This document shows positions 31,299 through 38,596 of a stretch of 38,596 bases of DNA, piece after piece. The notes beneath the pieces are model-generated. The model was not told the DNA's origin. It worked only from the letters and a program-made list of their open reading frames with translations, and did not search any database. A program made the position numbers and the translations under genes. How positions within the stretch are numbered: position 1 is the first letter of the stretch; every line of letters begins with the position of its first letter. This DNA is from Prevotella sp. (lineage in GTDB: Bacteria; Bacteroidota; Bacteroidia; Bacteroidales; Bacteroidaceae), in assembly GCA_022779305.1 (NCBI GenBank), contig JALFSW010000063.1, positions 1-38,596 on the forward strand, in the 5' to 3' direction.

Positions 31299-32177
31299 CT
31301 ATCGCCAATCATTGAGGTTGGCTGAAGCCTCAACTCGTTTTTCAATATCATCTGAAAGGGCAGGAAAAAAATCATATCCTGTGATACGTTCCACCTCATC
31401 AACGCTGTTGACATAGTCGCCCCATGGGCGGTTGTTGTTGGTGTTGCGATAAATAAAACCTATGGCTTTGGGAGACGCACCCATACGAAGTACCACTTTG
31501 AAAAATGCTTCTGGCACCACCACCTTATGCAAGCCTATCGTTTGGTGCTCACCTCGGTAAAGAATAGGACCACAAACAATATACACGCTGCCATATTTCA
31601 CTGCCCATGAGCGACAAGCTTGTTCCAAACTATTCCAGTCACCAGCATTGAGCGAATGTACTTGCGGACAAACATTTGTCATCAAAAAAGATTCGCGCAT
31701 AGCTGTTCTATCCCATTTGTTATCGCCTGCAGGACACATATGGCCACGATCATAACCCGAGTTTTTGTAATCGGCAGGTGTGGCACGTTCCATTGGCACT
31801 TCATTGTCTTCACAAAACTTAACGTCTTTGCGTTCATTCTCGCCATCGGTCTTATCGGCTTTCAATTGCCATGAAACCCAGTTGGGCAACTTCGTAACTG
31901 AATTGTAAGAAACGGTATAGCCCGTTCGGTGAAGAATTTGCTCTGGATAGCGTGCATTTTGAACAAAGGCGGGTAACTCGATGGCTTTTCCGCCATACTG
32001 CATAGTGCTTTCAGCCGCCTCTTCTGCATTACCTTGTTGCCCTGCTCTACCCTTAAATTCGCTGTAAGTAGGATGCGAGTGCTTATTTTTGTTCAAGATT
32101 TTTGCGCCTCGGAAAGAGTAAATTCCCACTGCCACAACAATACCTATCAGCGTGTAAGTCCACCTTTTTGTTTTCAT
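31299..32177 (-). CDS. DNA/RNA non-specific endonuclease (beta-beta-alpha metal, NUC1 type)
   Basis: 292 residues with an N-terminal membrane anchor or uncleaved signal (YTLIGIVVAVGIYSF, about 8-22), then a linker and the nuclease domain (about 85-275). The active-site motif DRGHM (143-147) gives His146. Metal ligands by family pattern are Asn177 (HSLNAGDWNSLE) and Glu185, spaced as in Serratia nuclease. TNVCPQ (167-172) is also typical. The enzyme would face the periplasm or outside, degrading DNA and RNA for nutrients, DNA uptake or biofilm turnover. Overlap with a long TetR reading frame is resolved by the later TetR start. Confidence 0.92.
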   Translation of the reverse strand: MKTKRWTYTLIGIVVAVGIYSFRGAKILNKNKHSHPTYSEFKGRAGQQGNAEEAAESTMQYGGKAIELPAFVQNARYPEQILHRTGYTVSYNSVTKLPNWVSWQLKADKTDGENERKDVKFCEDNEVPMERATPADYKNSGYDRGHMCPAGDNKWDRTAMRESFLMTNVCPQVHSLNAGDWNSLEQACRSWAVKYGSVYIVCGPILYRGEHQTIGLHKVVVPEAFFKVVLRMGASPKAIGFIYRNTNNNRPWGDYVNSVDEVERITGYDFFPALSDDIEKRVEASANLNDWR

Positions 32178-32231
32178 TCTGCTATCCTTTCTTTATAACT
32201 TCAATACCGAAGATGAATAATGAGACTTAAA

Positions 32232-32422
32232 CCCAAATCGGTCCTTAGACCGTTAGGGTTTCCTTTTTGTTTTATTTTTCACTTCCCAATGGCTTGTATC
32301 TGCTTATCGGCATCTTGTTCATCGCTTTCTCTTGAAGTAGCCCGCTACATCTGCGAAAAAACGCTAAACAATCTGTACAGATAATCAGACGCAATCCCTT
32401 TGGTCTATAATGACCGAATTGG
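32232..32422 (-). repeat. 191-bp miniature inverted-repeat element, copy K
   Basis: A complete copy with flanks CTTAAAC (32225-32231) and GTTAAAC (32423-32429), 6 of 7 identical. It points toward the nuclease gene, ending 54 bases before its ATG. The internal arms CGTTTTTTC and GAGAAAGCG pair only if two G-U pairs are allowed. Confidence 0.9.
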
Positions 32423-32470
32423 GTTAAACTCAACAGAGAAATATCCCTCTTTTGCCTGTTTCTAAAAGCA

Positions 32471-32505
32471 AAAAGGGGCGCATCAAGTGTGATGTTGCCC
32501 CCTTT
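32471..32505 (-). terminator. Terminator of the PpiD/SurA-like gene
   Basis: On the minus strand AAAGGGGGC pairs with GCCCCTTT (one bulge), with an inner CATCA/TGATG stem, followed by TTTTTGC. It begins about 40 bases after the stop codon. Confidence 0.65.
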
Positions 32506-32545
32506 GGCTTATGTATAAACTTTATGCTCTCTTTAAAATAACCTA

Positions 32546-34693
32546 TTAGAAGAAAATATAACGCTTGTCAACAACATCAGCTTTCAAGACAAGGTCTTGC
32601 ATAAAGCTACCGATGTATTGCATATTCTGTTGTGCGCATTGCTGCATTTGAGCCGTTTCGTTATATTTTGAGCCTGCACGTTGCGCTTTCTTCACCACTT
32701 GGAAGACATAAACGCCAGCATTCCCTTTCACTGGAGCCTTAGAGAACTTGCCCGCGGTTGTTGCAGCAACTGCACCAGACAAGGCTGGTTCCATTCCACC
32801 TACTTCAGGAATGAAAGCTGGAGCGGCAAACGTAACTTGATTGAGCGTGCTAACTTTTGCACCTTTTCCTTGTGCAGCAGCCACACTATTCACGCCCTTC
32901 AGTTTAGCAATGAGTTGTTCAGCTTTCTTGTCCTTGATAACTTCACGCTTGAGCGCTTCTTTCACATCTGCATCATCCCATGCTCTGTAGCCCTTTGGAT
33001 GAACACCTGTGAGTGCTACTACCAAGAAGTGGTCGTTATCGCCACATTCATAAAGTGGAGAAACATCACCTACTTTCGCATCGAAAATCCACTTAAGTGC
33101 GTCGCGGGTTGCACGTATGCCCACCACATAATGTTCAGCTGTAGAGATGTTCTTTTGCTCTTCCACCTTAAAACCATATTTCGGTGCTTGTTTTTCCAAT
33201 TCAGCAAGCGATGTTCCCTTTGCCACAAATTCAGAGAACTTGTTGAAGGCAGCACTTCTTGTATCTTTAGAGAAGTCTATTTCTTTCTTGATAATCGCTG
33301 CAAGTGTCTTTGTTGTTAAAGCACGCTTGTCCAATACTTGCAGAATGATGTTTCCTTGCGCAAGCGAAAGGTTTTGCACGCCATTCACTTCGCCTTTCAA
33401 GAGTGCTTCAATGTATTGGCGGTTTTCAGGACTCATAGATGGTGCAGTTTCATATTGCTGACCTGTAAACCAAACCTTTTCAGCTGTTTGACCATAGCGT
33501 TTTGCGATGGCTTCAAAATCGCCACCTGCCACCAATGCTTTTTGAATAGAATCTGCCTTCGTACGTGCCTGCTCTGGTGTTGCTGCAACGACTTGTATTT
33601 GACGATATTCCACAGAATCGGGCAATTGTTCTTTGCTCAAAACACGGATAATATTCAACGTATTGTCTGCCTTATTTTCTACGACACCAGTTGTGCCAAC
33701 ACTCAAAGAATCTATTTTTGAAGTAATGTCTGGATAAGCCTGATAAGCCTTGTTACTTACAGGCAACCCGAGATAAGCGATCAAACTTCCACTCTTGGCT
33801 ACCAATTGTGCTGGGTCGGCAGCTGCTGCCAACTCGCTTTGGTAGGCGTTCATTTGTTTTGTGATGACATTTCTGTCGGCTGCACTTGCTGTGATATTGA
33901 ATTTCACATACTTAATATCGCGCACTTCTACGGGCTGTGCAAACAGCGGTTTAAGCGTTTCATATTTTGCTTTCAATTCATCATCACTAACTTTCACGTC
34001 GGCATCTTTGATGCTTGTGTAAGGCAATGATGCCAATTGAACCTGTGCTTCTTCATTTTCGTCCTTGAAAGCAAGTTTTGCTTCAGCCTTATTAGAAAGC
34101 ACACAACCAGCAACCAACGATTGGAACTTTTGCGTCAAGAGCTGTGTTCTGAGGTTTTTCTCAATGAAAAGCCAATAATCATAAATGCCTTTCAATTGTT
34201 CTAATTCAGGAGAATTGCTTGATTTTGCTTTGTTATAATTGCTGATGAATTGTTTCAAGTTACTCACGTCAAATCGCCCTGTTTGTTGATTAACAAAAGG
34301 TGTTTGTGTCAGCATTGGGTTTGTGCCTTCATTCAGCACGTTTTGAAGTTCTGCTTCAGTCACGGTAAGTCCAAGTTGTGCCGCATCGGCTTCTAAAACC
34401 TTGTTGGTTATAAGTTGTTGCCAAACTTGATCACGCACTTGATTCATCTCTTCTTCCGTCAGATTATCACGCTGCATGGTGAATTTAATGGCGTTTTGAT
34501 ATTCTTCCACCATCTTTTGGAAGTCTTGAACATTGATTTTCTCTCCTAACACTTCACCAATCTGCTGATTAGCTTCGCCCTTGATGCCATTGCATCCACG
34601 CACAGCTTCTTCGGCGATAAACGCAAAAAGACCCAAGCCGATAATACCTATCAGCCATGCCCCTCTGCTTCTGATTTTTCCTAATGCTGCCAT
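32546..34693 (-). CDS. PpiD/SurA-like periplasmic peptidyl-prolyl isomerase
   Basis: 715 residues, anchored by one N-terminal helix (GAWLIGIIGLGLFAFIAEEA, 11-30). A SurA/PpiD N-domain (about 36-180) with EVLGEKINVQDFQKMVEEYQ and a long helical region follow. A parvulin-type PPIase domain lies at about 355-455 (EYRQIQVVAATPEQARTKAD). A second, degenerate parvulin-like region follows before the C-terminus. It assists folding of proteins leaving the Sec translocon, including outer-membrane proteins. The gene follows the CNNM/CorC gene by 105 bases, with its own likely -7 box. The group order fits an envelope-biogenesis cluster. Confidence 0.9.
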   Translation of the reverse strand: MAALGKIRSRGAWLIGIIGLGLFAFIAEEAVRGCNGIKGEANQQIGEVLGEKINVQDFQKMVEEYQNAIKFTMQRDNLTEEEMNQVRDQVWQQLITNKVLEADAAQLGLTVTEAELQNVLNEGTNPMLTQTPFVNQQTGRFDVSNLKQFISNYNKAKSSNSPELEQLKGIYDYWLFIEKNLRTQLLTQKFQSLVAGCVLSNKAEAKLAFKDENEEAQVQLASLPYTSIKDADVKVSDDELKAKYETLKPLFAQPVEVRDIKYVKFNITASAADRNVITKQMNAYQSELAAAADPAQLVAKSGSLIAYLGLPVSNKAYQAYPDITSKIDSLSVGTTGVVENKADNTLNIIRVLSKEQLPDSVEYRQIQVVAATPEQARTKADSIQKALVAGGDFEAIAKRYGQTAEKVWFTGQQYETAPSMSPENRQYIEALLKGEVNGVQNLSLAQGNIILQVLDKRALTTKTLAAIIKKEIDFSKDTRSAAFNKFSEFVAKGTSLAELEKQAPKYGFKVEEQKNISTAEHYVVGIRATRDALKWIFDAKVGDVSPLYECGDNDHFLVVALTGVHPKGYRAWDDADVKEALKREVIKDKKAEQLIAKLKGVNSVAAAQGKGAKVSTLNQVTFAAPAFIPEVGGMEPALSGAVAATTAGKFSKAPVKGNAGVYVFQVVKKAQRAGSKYNETAQMQQCAQQNMQYIGSFMQDLVLKADVVDKRYIFF

Positions 34694-34746
34694 TGTATTA
34701 ATTTATTTTTATTTTTGTTTATTCGTTAGTTAATGCAAATTGCGTA

Positions 34747-34754
34747 CAAAAATA
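34747..34754 (-). promoter_or_regulatory. Possible -7 box of the PpiD/SurA-like gene
   Basis: TATTTTTG on the minus strand, 54 bases before the ATG. No clear -33 box. Confidence 0.35.
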
Positions 34755-34798
34755 CAAAGAAAAACATAATTAGCGTAATCTTTTACAAAGAAAATGCG

Positions 34799-36058
34799 CT
34801 ACTCCTTTGTTTTTAGTCGCACAAGTTCGATTTTTGTCATCGTATTTTTGATAATTTTAAACTCAAAATCGCCAATTGTTACGATTTCATTGAGTTTTGG
34901 AAAACTCTGAAATTCGTGTAGGATAAGTCCACTAACGGTCATATATTCATCACTTTCGGGCAATGACAGACCAAACATATCGTTCACCTTGTCGATTTCT
35001 AAACGTGCAGAAAGTAAATATTCTGTTTCAGATATTTGTGCTGCTACGTATTTCGTATTGTCGTGTTCATCTTCTATCTCACCAAATATTTCTTCGACGA
35101 TGTCTTCCAACGACACCAATCCACTCGTACCTCCGAACTCATCTATCACAATTGCCAAACTCTTTTTCTGCTGAAGAAGTATTTTCATCAACCGTTGGGC
35201 AGCCATCGTTTCGGGAACAAAAGGCAATTGGCGGAGATGCGCTCTCCATTCTTTGGGGTTTCTAAAGAGTTCTGATGAATGGATGTAGCCCGTTATGTGG
35301 TCAATGTCATCTTTGTAGACAATGATTTTTGAATTACCGCTTTCTATGAACATTTGTTGCAGTTCCTCTGCACTGCAATTTTCTTCGACAGCATTGATTT
35401 CTGTACGTGGTATCATACAATCTTTCACACGTGTTTCAGTAAATTCTAATGCGTTTTGAAAGATTTTCACATCTTCGTCTATTTCTTCTTCATCGCCTGC
35501 ATTATCAATGGATGCTTGTACCAAATAGTCTAAATCAACCTTCGTGAAAGTTCCGTCGTTTTCTTTTTCACTGAAAGTTACACCACCCATTCGCAAAAAA
35601 CAACGCGAAAGAAAGGTTGAAAACCTACTGATTGGCCAAAGAACGATGAAGAAAAGATAGGCAATGGGCGCAAAAAAGGTGAGCAAACGATTCGGATTGC
35701 TTTTAAAGAAAGTTTTTGGCAGGAACTCACCTGTAAAAAGCACAATTACAGTGGAACAAACGGTATCAAGCATTACCTGCGTTGCCGAGGAGAAAGCGGC
35801 AAACAACGTTTGATTAAAGAGGTCAGCAAAGAGGATACCATAAAGCACCAATACGATGTTGTTGCCCACCAACATGGTTGAAACAAAGCCGTTCGGATTG
35901 CGATAAAAAACCTGAATGCAATGTTGTGCAATTCCGTTTTTATCTTTCTCCATCTCTGCCAACATTCGGTTGCTGGCAACAAAAGCGATCTCCATGCCTG
36001 AAAAGAAAGCCGAGAGAACGAGCGTTATAAGTATGCCGATGATTAAATGAATGTCCAA
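34799..36058 (-). CDS. CNNM/CorC-type membrane protein with CBS domains (GldE-like)
   Basis: 419 residues: a CNNM/DUF21 membrane domain (about 1-190) with several helices and GMEIAFVASNRMLAEME (21-37), a CBS pair (about 205-325, including MIPRTEINAVEEN), and a C-terminal CorC/HlyC transporter-associated domain (about 335-415). Family members handle Mg2+/Co2+ export or ion homeostasis. In gliding Bacteroidetes the GldE protein has this build. The start codon is TTG at 36058, six bases after the lptC stop. No upstream ATG exists in frame, and the next ATG (Met22) would remove the first membrane helix, so TTG is preferred. Confidence 0.9.
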   Translation of the reverse strand: MDIHLIIGILITLVLSAFFSGMEIAFVASNRMLAEMEKDKNGIAQHCIQVFYRNPNGFVSTMLVGNNIVLVLYGILFADLFNQTLFAAFSSATQVMLDTVCSTVIVLFTGEFLPKTFFKSNPNRLLTFFAPIAYLFFIVLWPISRFSTFLSRCFLRMGGVTFSEKENDGTFTKVDLDYLVQASIDNAGDEEEIDEDVKIFQNALEFTETRVKDCMIPRTEINAVEENCSAEELQQMFIESGNSKIIVYKDDIDHITGYIHSSELFRNPKEWRAHLRQLPFVPETMAAQRLMKILLQQKKSLAIVIDEFGGTSGLVSLEDIVEEIFGEIEDEHDNTKYVAAQISETEYLLSARLEIDKVNDMFGLSLPESDEYMTVSGLILHEFQSFPKLNEIVTIGDFEFKIIKNTMTKIELVRLKTKE

Positions 36059-36064
36059 AAGCGA

Positions 36065-36784
36065 TTATCTTTTAGTTATTGTACTTTTCAAATTGCTTGT
36101 TTGCATCGTGTCAATGGACATGGATGGTTCGCTGGGCAACCCATGGGATGACCCACCTTGCATCATGTCTTTATCCTCCACCATCATCCAGCCTTTCACC
36201 TTTTTAATTTCATAGTCGGTCATGTCTTCATTGCTACGAAACCAATTGCCTTTCAAATCGCGTTCGGGCGTTTTCAAATGAGAATAGGCATGTGACCAAA
36301 TTTCGTGGCGTGCCTCATTCCAATAAAGTTGACTACTTTGAAACTCCACCCCATCGGCTGTTTTGATGCGCACGCGTCCTCGCAAATTCCATTGGCGTTC
36401 TTTATCGAAATAGACTGCTGTATCGCATTGGATATAACCTACAACATGCTTTTTCAAGTCGAATTGGGTAAGAAGAATACCTTTATTGAAAACCCATTGC
36501 GAGGGTTTCTTTACTTCATTGATTTCCCATTCTTCTGCAACAATGCGATATTTTATCACGCCCGAGTCGGAAACAAGCGTATTCACACCATATGTGGTCA
36601 TTACTGCCACCGAGTCGCGGTCGCGGATGGCAGGTGCGGAATTGTCTTTCTTCTTTGAACACGCTACAAGAAAAACCATCACAAAGCCCCACAGGAAAAA
36701 ACCAAAAGCCTTCCCTGCCTTACTTGTCATTGGTCGGATGTTTTGTTCTCGTTCTGCGTTTTGCATTGATTCGTTCTTGAGCAT
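36065..36784 (-). CDS. lptC: LPS export protein LptC, lipoprotein form
   Basis: 239 residues. An N-terminal basic stretch leads into a hydrophobic helix ending in VACSKK, a lipobox (Cys42 if the first Met is used; a shorter start at 36730 would give a more typical signal). The LptC beta-jellyroll follows: VMTTYGVNTLVSDSGVIKYR, WVFNKGILLTQFD, GYIQCDTAVYFDKERQWNLR and ADGVEFQSSQLYWNEARHEI. LptC receives lipopolysaccharide from the LptBFG transporter and passes it to LptA across the periplasm. The stop is six bases from the CNNM/CorC start. A C-terminal Ser/Met-rich tail is an addition of unknown role. Confidence 0.9.
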   Translation of the reverse strand: MLKNESMQNAEREQNIRPMTSKAGKAFGFFLWGFVMVFLVACSKKKDNSAPAIRDRDSVAVMTTYGVNTLVSDSGVIKYRIVAEEWEINEVKKPSQWVFNKGILLTQFDLKKHVVGYIQCDTAVYFDKERQWNLRGRVRIKTADGVEFQSSQLYWNEARHEIWSHAYSHLKTPERDLKGNWFRSNEDMTDYEIKKVKGWMMVEDKDMMQGGSSHGLPSEPSMSIDTMQTSNLKSTITKR

Positions 36785-36884
36785 AAAAGGAAATTACTGT
36801 ATTCTCCTGAAAATAAAGCGAATAAGAAACAGCATTTTTACTTGAACACACAATTCTTCCCCTACACTTCAGATCATTTTACGC

Positions 36885-38192
36885 CTATTTCACTTTGAAT
36901 TTAGCAAACCATCGTTCATTGAAAGTTAGTCCGATATTGATGCGGAACATATTTTCTTTGATGGCACCCATCATAGTCTGATTCACCCATTCACCACTGA
37001 TGCTCAAGATACTACGATCGCTGTAACCGCTTGTGAGCGGAATACCAAAACCAACACTGGCAGAAATTTCACGTGGTCCTTCCTTGCCACCTATATATAA
37101 ATAAGGTGTAGCATAGCTCACACCAGCACGATAGCGTATTCGGTTCAACAAACTGCCATAGCGTTTACCTTTCGTGTATTCGCCACCGAGCGTAAACTTC
37201 TGGCGATCTTTGAATTGTCCAGAAACCAGCGAATACTTACCCACACCGTTTGTGATGCTAAATTCGGGCATATCAATAGATTGCCACTTTTGCAACTCAT
37301 AATCAAAACCGATGCGAATGCGGTTGTCACGATTCCACATCAAACCTGCGCCAAACGTGTGGGGCAATTCCAACGCATCGTGAATGACAAATTTTGTCGT
37401 ATCGGAAACTGATGTTTGCGAGTTTTTCGAAATAACGTTCACTTGTGGGTCAGCATTGAGTTTATGTCCAAGGCTATACACCAAACCAAGCGTCAGTTTA
37501 TCCTTCTTAGAAATTCGCGCTGTATATTGCAAACCAAAATCAAGCTTATAGCTGCGTACATCAACTTCATAAATTTTCGACAACGTATTAACGTAGGTGT
37601 CGCTGTAAGTATTCACCACGCTCCTGTTCAACGTTCCCCAAAGATAAGAGAAGTTTCCTCCCACCGACAAACCTTTCAATGGTTGCCAGCCCAATCCGAC
37701 GTAAGCCTGATGAAGTCCACCACTTCCGCTGAACGTATTCGTATAGGTTGCACTGGCAGAAGACGTTTCTGGAAAAGCGTTGATGTTTTGCGTATTGCTG
37801 TAATTATAACCCACATTTGTATAGGGCATCAATCCGAAACTCACACCCAAACGTGGAAAAGCCCGAAAAGCTGCTGCCACATATTCAATGTTCCCATTCT
37901 GTGCATTCTTCTTGCGCCCATTTTCTTCAAAATTGGTGAGCTGAAGACTCAACCCTGCATCAAAAAGAAAGGTAAGCGAATCAAGGTTAGCATACGATGC
38001 AGGGTTTTGAAAGTTGATTTGATTACCATCATAAAAACCATAACTCAACCCATTCATACCTCGATTAAAGCTCGTTGATTGTGGTGCCAACGTTCCCAAT
38101 CCGAACTGACTATAAGGCGAGTTTGTAGCACTTTGCGCCCAAAGACTCAAAGCACACCACACCGCCAAAGCCGTTGCAAATATTTTTTTCAT
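36885..38192 (-). CDS. Outer-membrane beta-barrel protein, unknown substrate
   Basis: 435 residues with a signal peptide (MKKIFATALAVWCALSLWAQ, then SATNSPYSQFGLG). The mature start NSPYSQFGLG and a hydrophobic N-terminal segment with alternating strands recall FadL/OmpP1-like barrels found in Bacteroidetes. Strands continue to a C-terminal aromatic/basic end (FNERWFAKFKVK). In many Bacteroidales a gene of this type precedes lptC, the CNNM/CorC gene and the PPIase gene, as here. A 100-base gap separates it from lptC. The function is unknown; transport or assembly in the outer membrane is inferred. Confidence 0.85.
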   Translation of the reverse strand: MKKIFATALAVWCALSLWAQSATNSPYSQFGLGTLAPQSTSFNRGMNGLSYGFYDGNQINFQNPASYANLDSLTFLFDAGLSLQLTNFEENGRKKNAQNGNIEYVAAAFRAFPRLGVSFGLMPYTNVGYNYSNTQNINAFPETSSASATYTNTFSGSGGLHQAYVGLGWQPLKGLSVGGNFSYLWGTLNRSVVNTYSDTYVNTLSKIYEVDVRSYKLDFGLQYTARISKKDKLTLGLVYSLGHKLNADPQVNVISKNSQTSVSDTTKFVIHDALELPHTFGAGLMWNRDNRIRIGFDYELQKWQSIDMPEFSITNGVGKYSLVSGQFKDRQKFTLGGEYTKGKRYGSLLNRIRYRAGVSYATPYLYIGGKEGPREISASVGFGIPLTSGYSDRSILSISGEWVNQTMMGAIKENMFRINIGLTFNERWFAKFKVK

Positions 38193-38226
38193 TCGTCTTT
38201 TATTTCAAATAATGAGATAATCAGCG

Positions 38227-38234
38227 CAAAGGTA
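38227..38234 (-). promoter_or_regulatory. Likely -7 box of the outer-membrane protein gene
   Basis: TACCTTTG on the minus strand, about 35 bases before the ATG. A TTG about 21 bases upstream may be a weak -33 box. The stretch 38277-38458 shows nothing I recognise. Confidence 0.5.
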
Positions 38235-38458
38235 TTAAAAAAAAACGATACTATTGCAATCTCACTTCATTTTTAAGCCACTCCCTCAACCTAATTACCT
38301 AAAATTAACGTGAGTGCATTGAATTTAGAATAAAACTATATTTTAACCTGAACATGAGGATTGATAATAAGAATATCATTTATAAACGCATTTCTTCAGA
38401 GAGGTATAACCTACCCTCTTTCGATATATTACGTAAATAACGCTGAGTTTTTATAAAC

Positions 38459-38596
38459 CCAAATCGGTCATTAGACCGAGAGAGCTTTCTTTTTGTCTTA
38501 TTTATTCCCTTACCAATATCTTGCAGCTACTTGTCGGCATCTTCTTCTGCGTTTTATCTTGAAGTAGCCCGCTACATCTGCGATAAAACGCAGAAC
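38459..38596 (-). repeat. Miniature inverted-repeat element, copy L, cut by the window edge
   Basis: 138 bases of the element, with the right end (minus strand sense) at 38459. The internal stem is perfect but different in sequence from copy G: CGTTTTATC with GATAAAACG (38590-38582 and 38558-38550). The forward orientation is toward the outer-membrane protein gene. Confidence 0.88.

Noticed and set aside
31277..31414. A 251-residue TetR protein starting at 31414.
   Set aside because: The extension overlaps the conserved end of the nuclease gene and lies before the normal TetR N-terminus.
37416..38078. A 220-residue plus-strand open frame.
   Set aside because: It is antisense to the outer-membrane barrel gene, which has a signal peptide and normal barrel composition.

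Overview
The window looks like a chromosomal segment of a Bacteroidales bacterium. I cannot settle the genus; a Prevotella- or Porphyromonas-like organism fits. The evidence is: promoters of the Bacteroidetes type (TTTG, about 20 bases, TAnnTTTG) in front of several genes; almost no Shine-Dalgarno sites; secreted proteins ending in type IX secretion (T9SS)-like C-terminal sorting tails; and Bacteroidales families such as DUF4491, the DUF2723 membrane glycosyltransferase and a short ComEC without its beta-lactamase domain. There is no rRNA, CRISPR array, prophage or transposase gene.

Layout. 1-628 is the 5' part of a secreted protein gene that runs off the left edge. 1.1-9.8 kb holds ferritin, a 994-residue leucine-rich-repeat surface protein, comEC, the convergent pair rlmH/DUF4491, and an alpha-phosphohexomutase. 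10.0-13.1 kb holds xseB between two copies of a 191-bp repeat, then pepD, a small membrane protein and an OmpH/Skp-like lipoprotein. 13.3-18.4 kb is a minus-strand group of late haem genes (a HemG-HemD fusion and HemN) and ugd. 19.0-24.6 kb is a divergent pair of modules, each a gene for a 55-60-residue peptide followed closely by a large secreted protein; the two large proteins are paralogues. 24.6-30.0 kb holds queG, a polysaccharide deacetylase and a 1092-residue DUF2723 protein, all on the minus strand. Then follow tRNA-Asp, a nuclease-TetR operon, and an envelope-biogenesis group (outer-membrane protein, LptC, CNNM/CorC protein, PpiD/SurA-type foldase).

The most striking unlisted structure is a dispersed miniature inverted-repeat element. 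Six complete copies (190-191 bp) and one cut by the right edge share ends CCAAATCGGTCATTAGA / TCTAATGACCGATTTGG. They sit in 7-bp A/T-rich near-palindromic sites of type GTTnAAC, and two copies show perfect 7-bp target duplications. Shorter, internally deleted derivatives of 92, 81, 62, 56 and 26 bp are also present. An internal hairpin keeps pairing between copies by a compensatory change and by G-U pairs, and most copies point in the direction of the downstream gene, so the element may be transcribed as a structured leader RNA.

A second repeat type, with a strict 22-bp period, lies in sense orientation in the leaders of three genes. Other points of interest are the non-consecutive HemG-HemD fusion, the divergent peptide/secreted-protein modules with a (GA)11 tract in one leader, and a tandemly duplicated promoter upstream of ugd.
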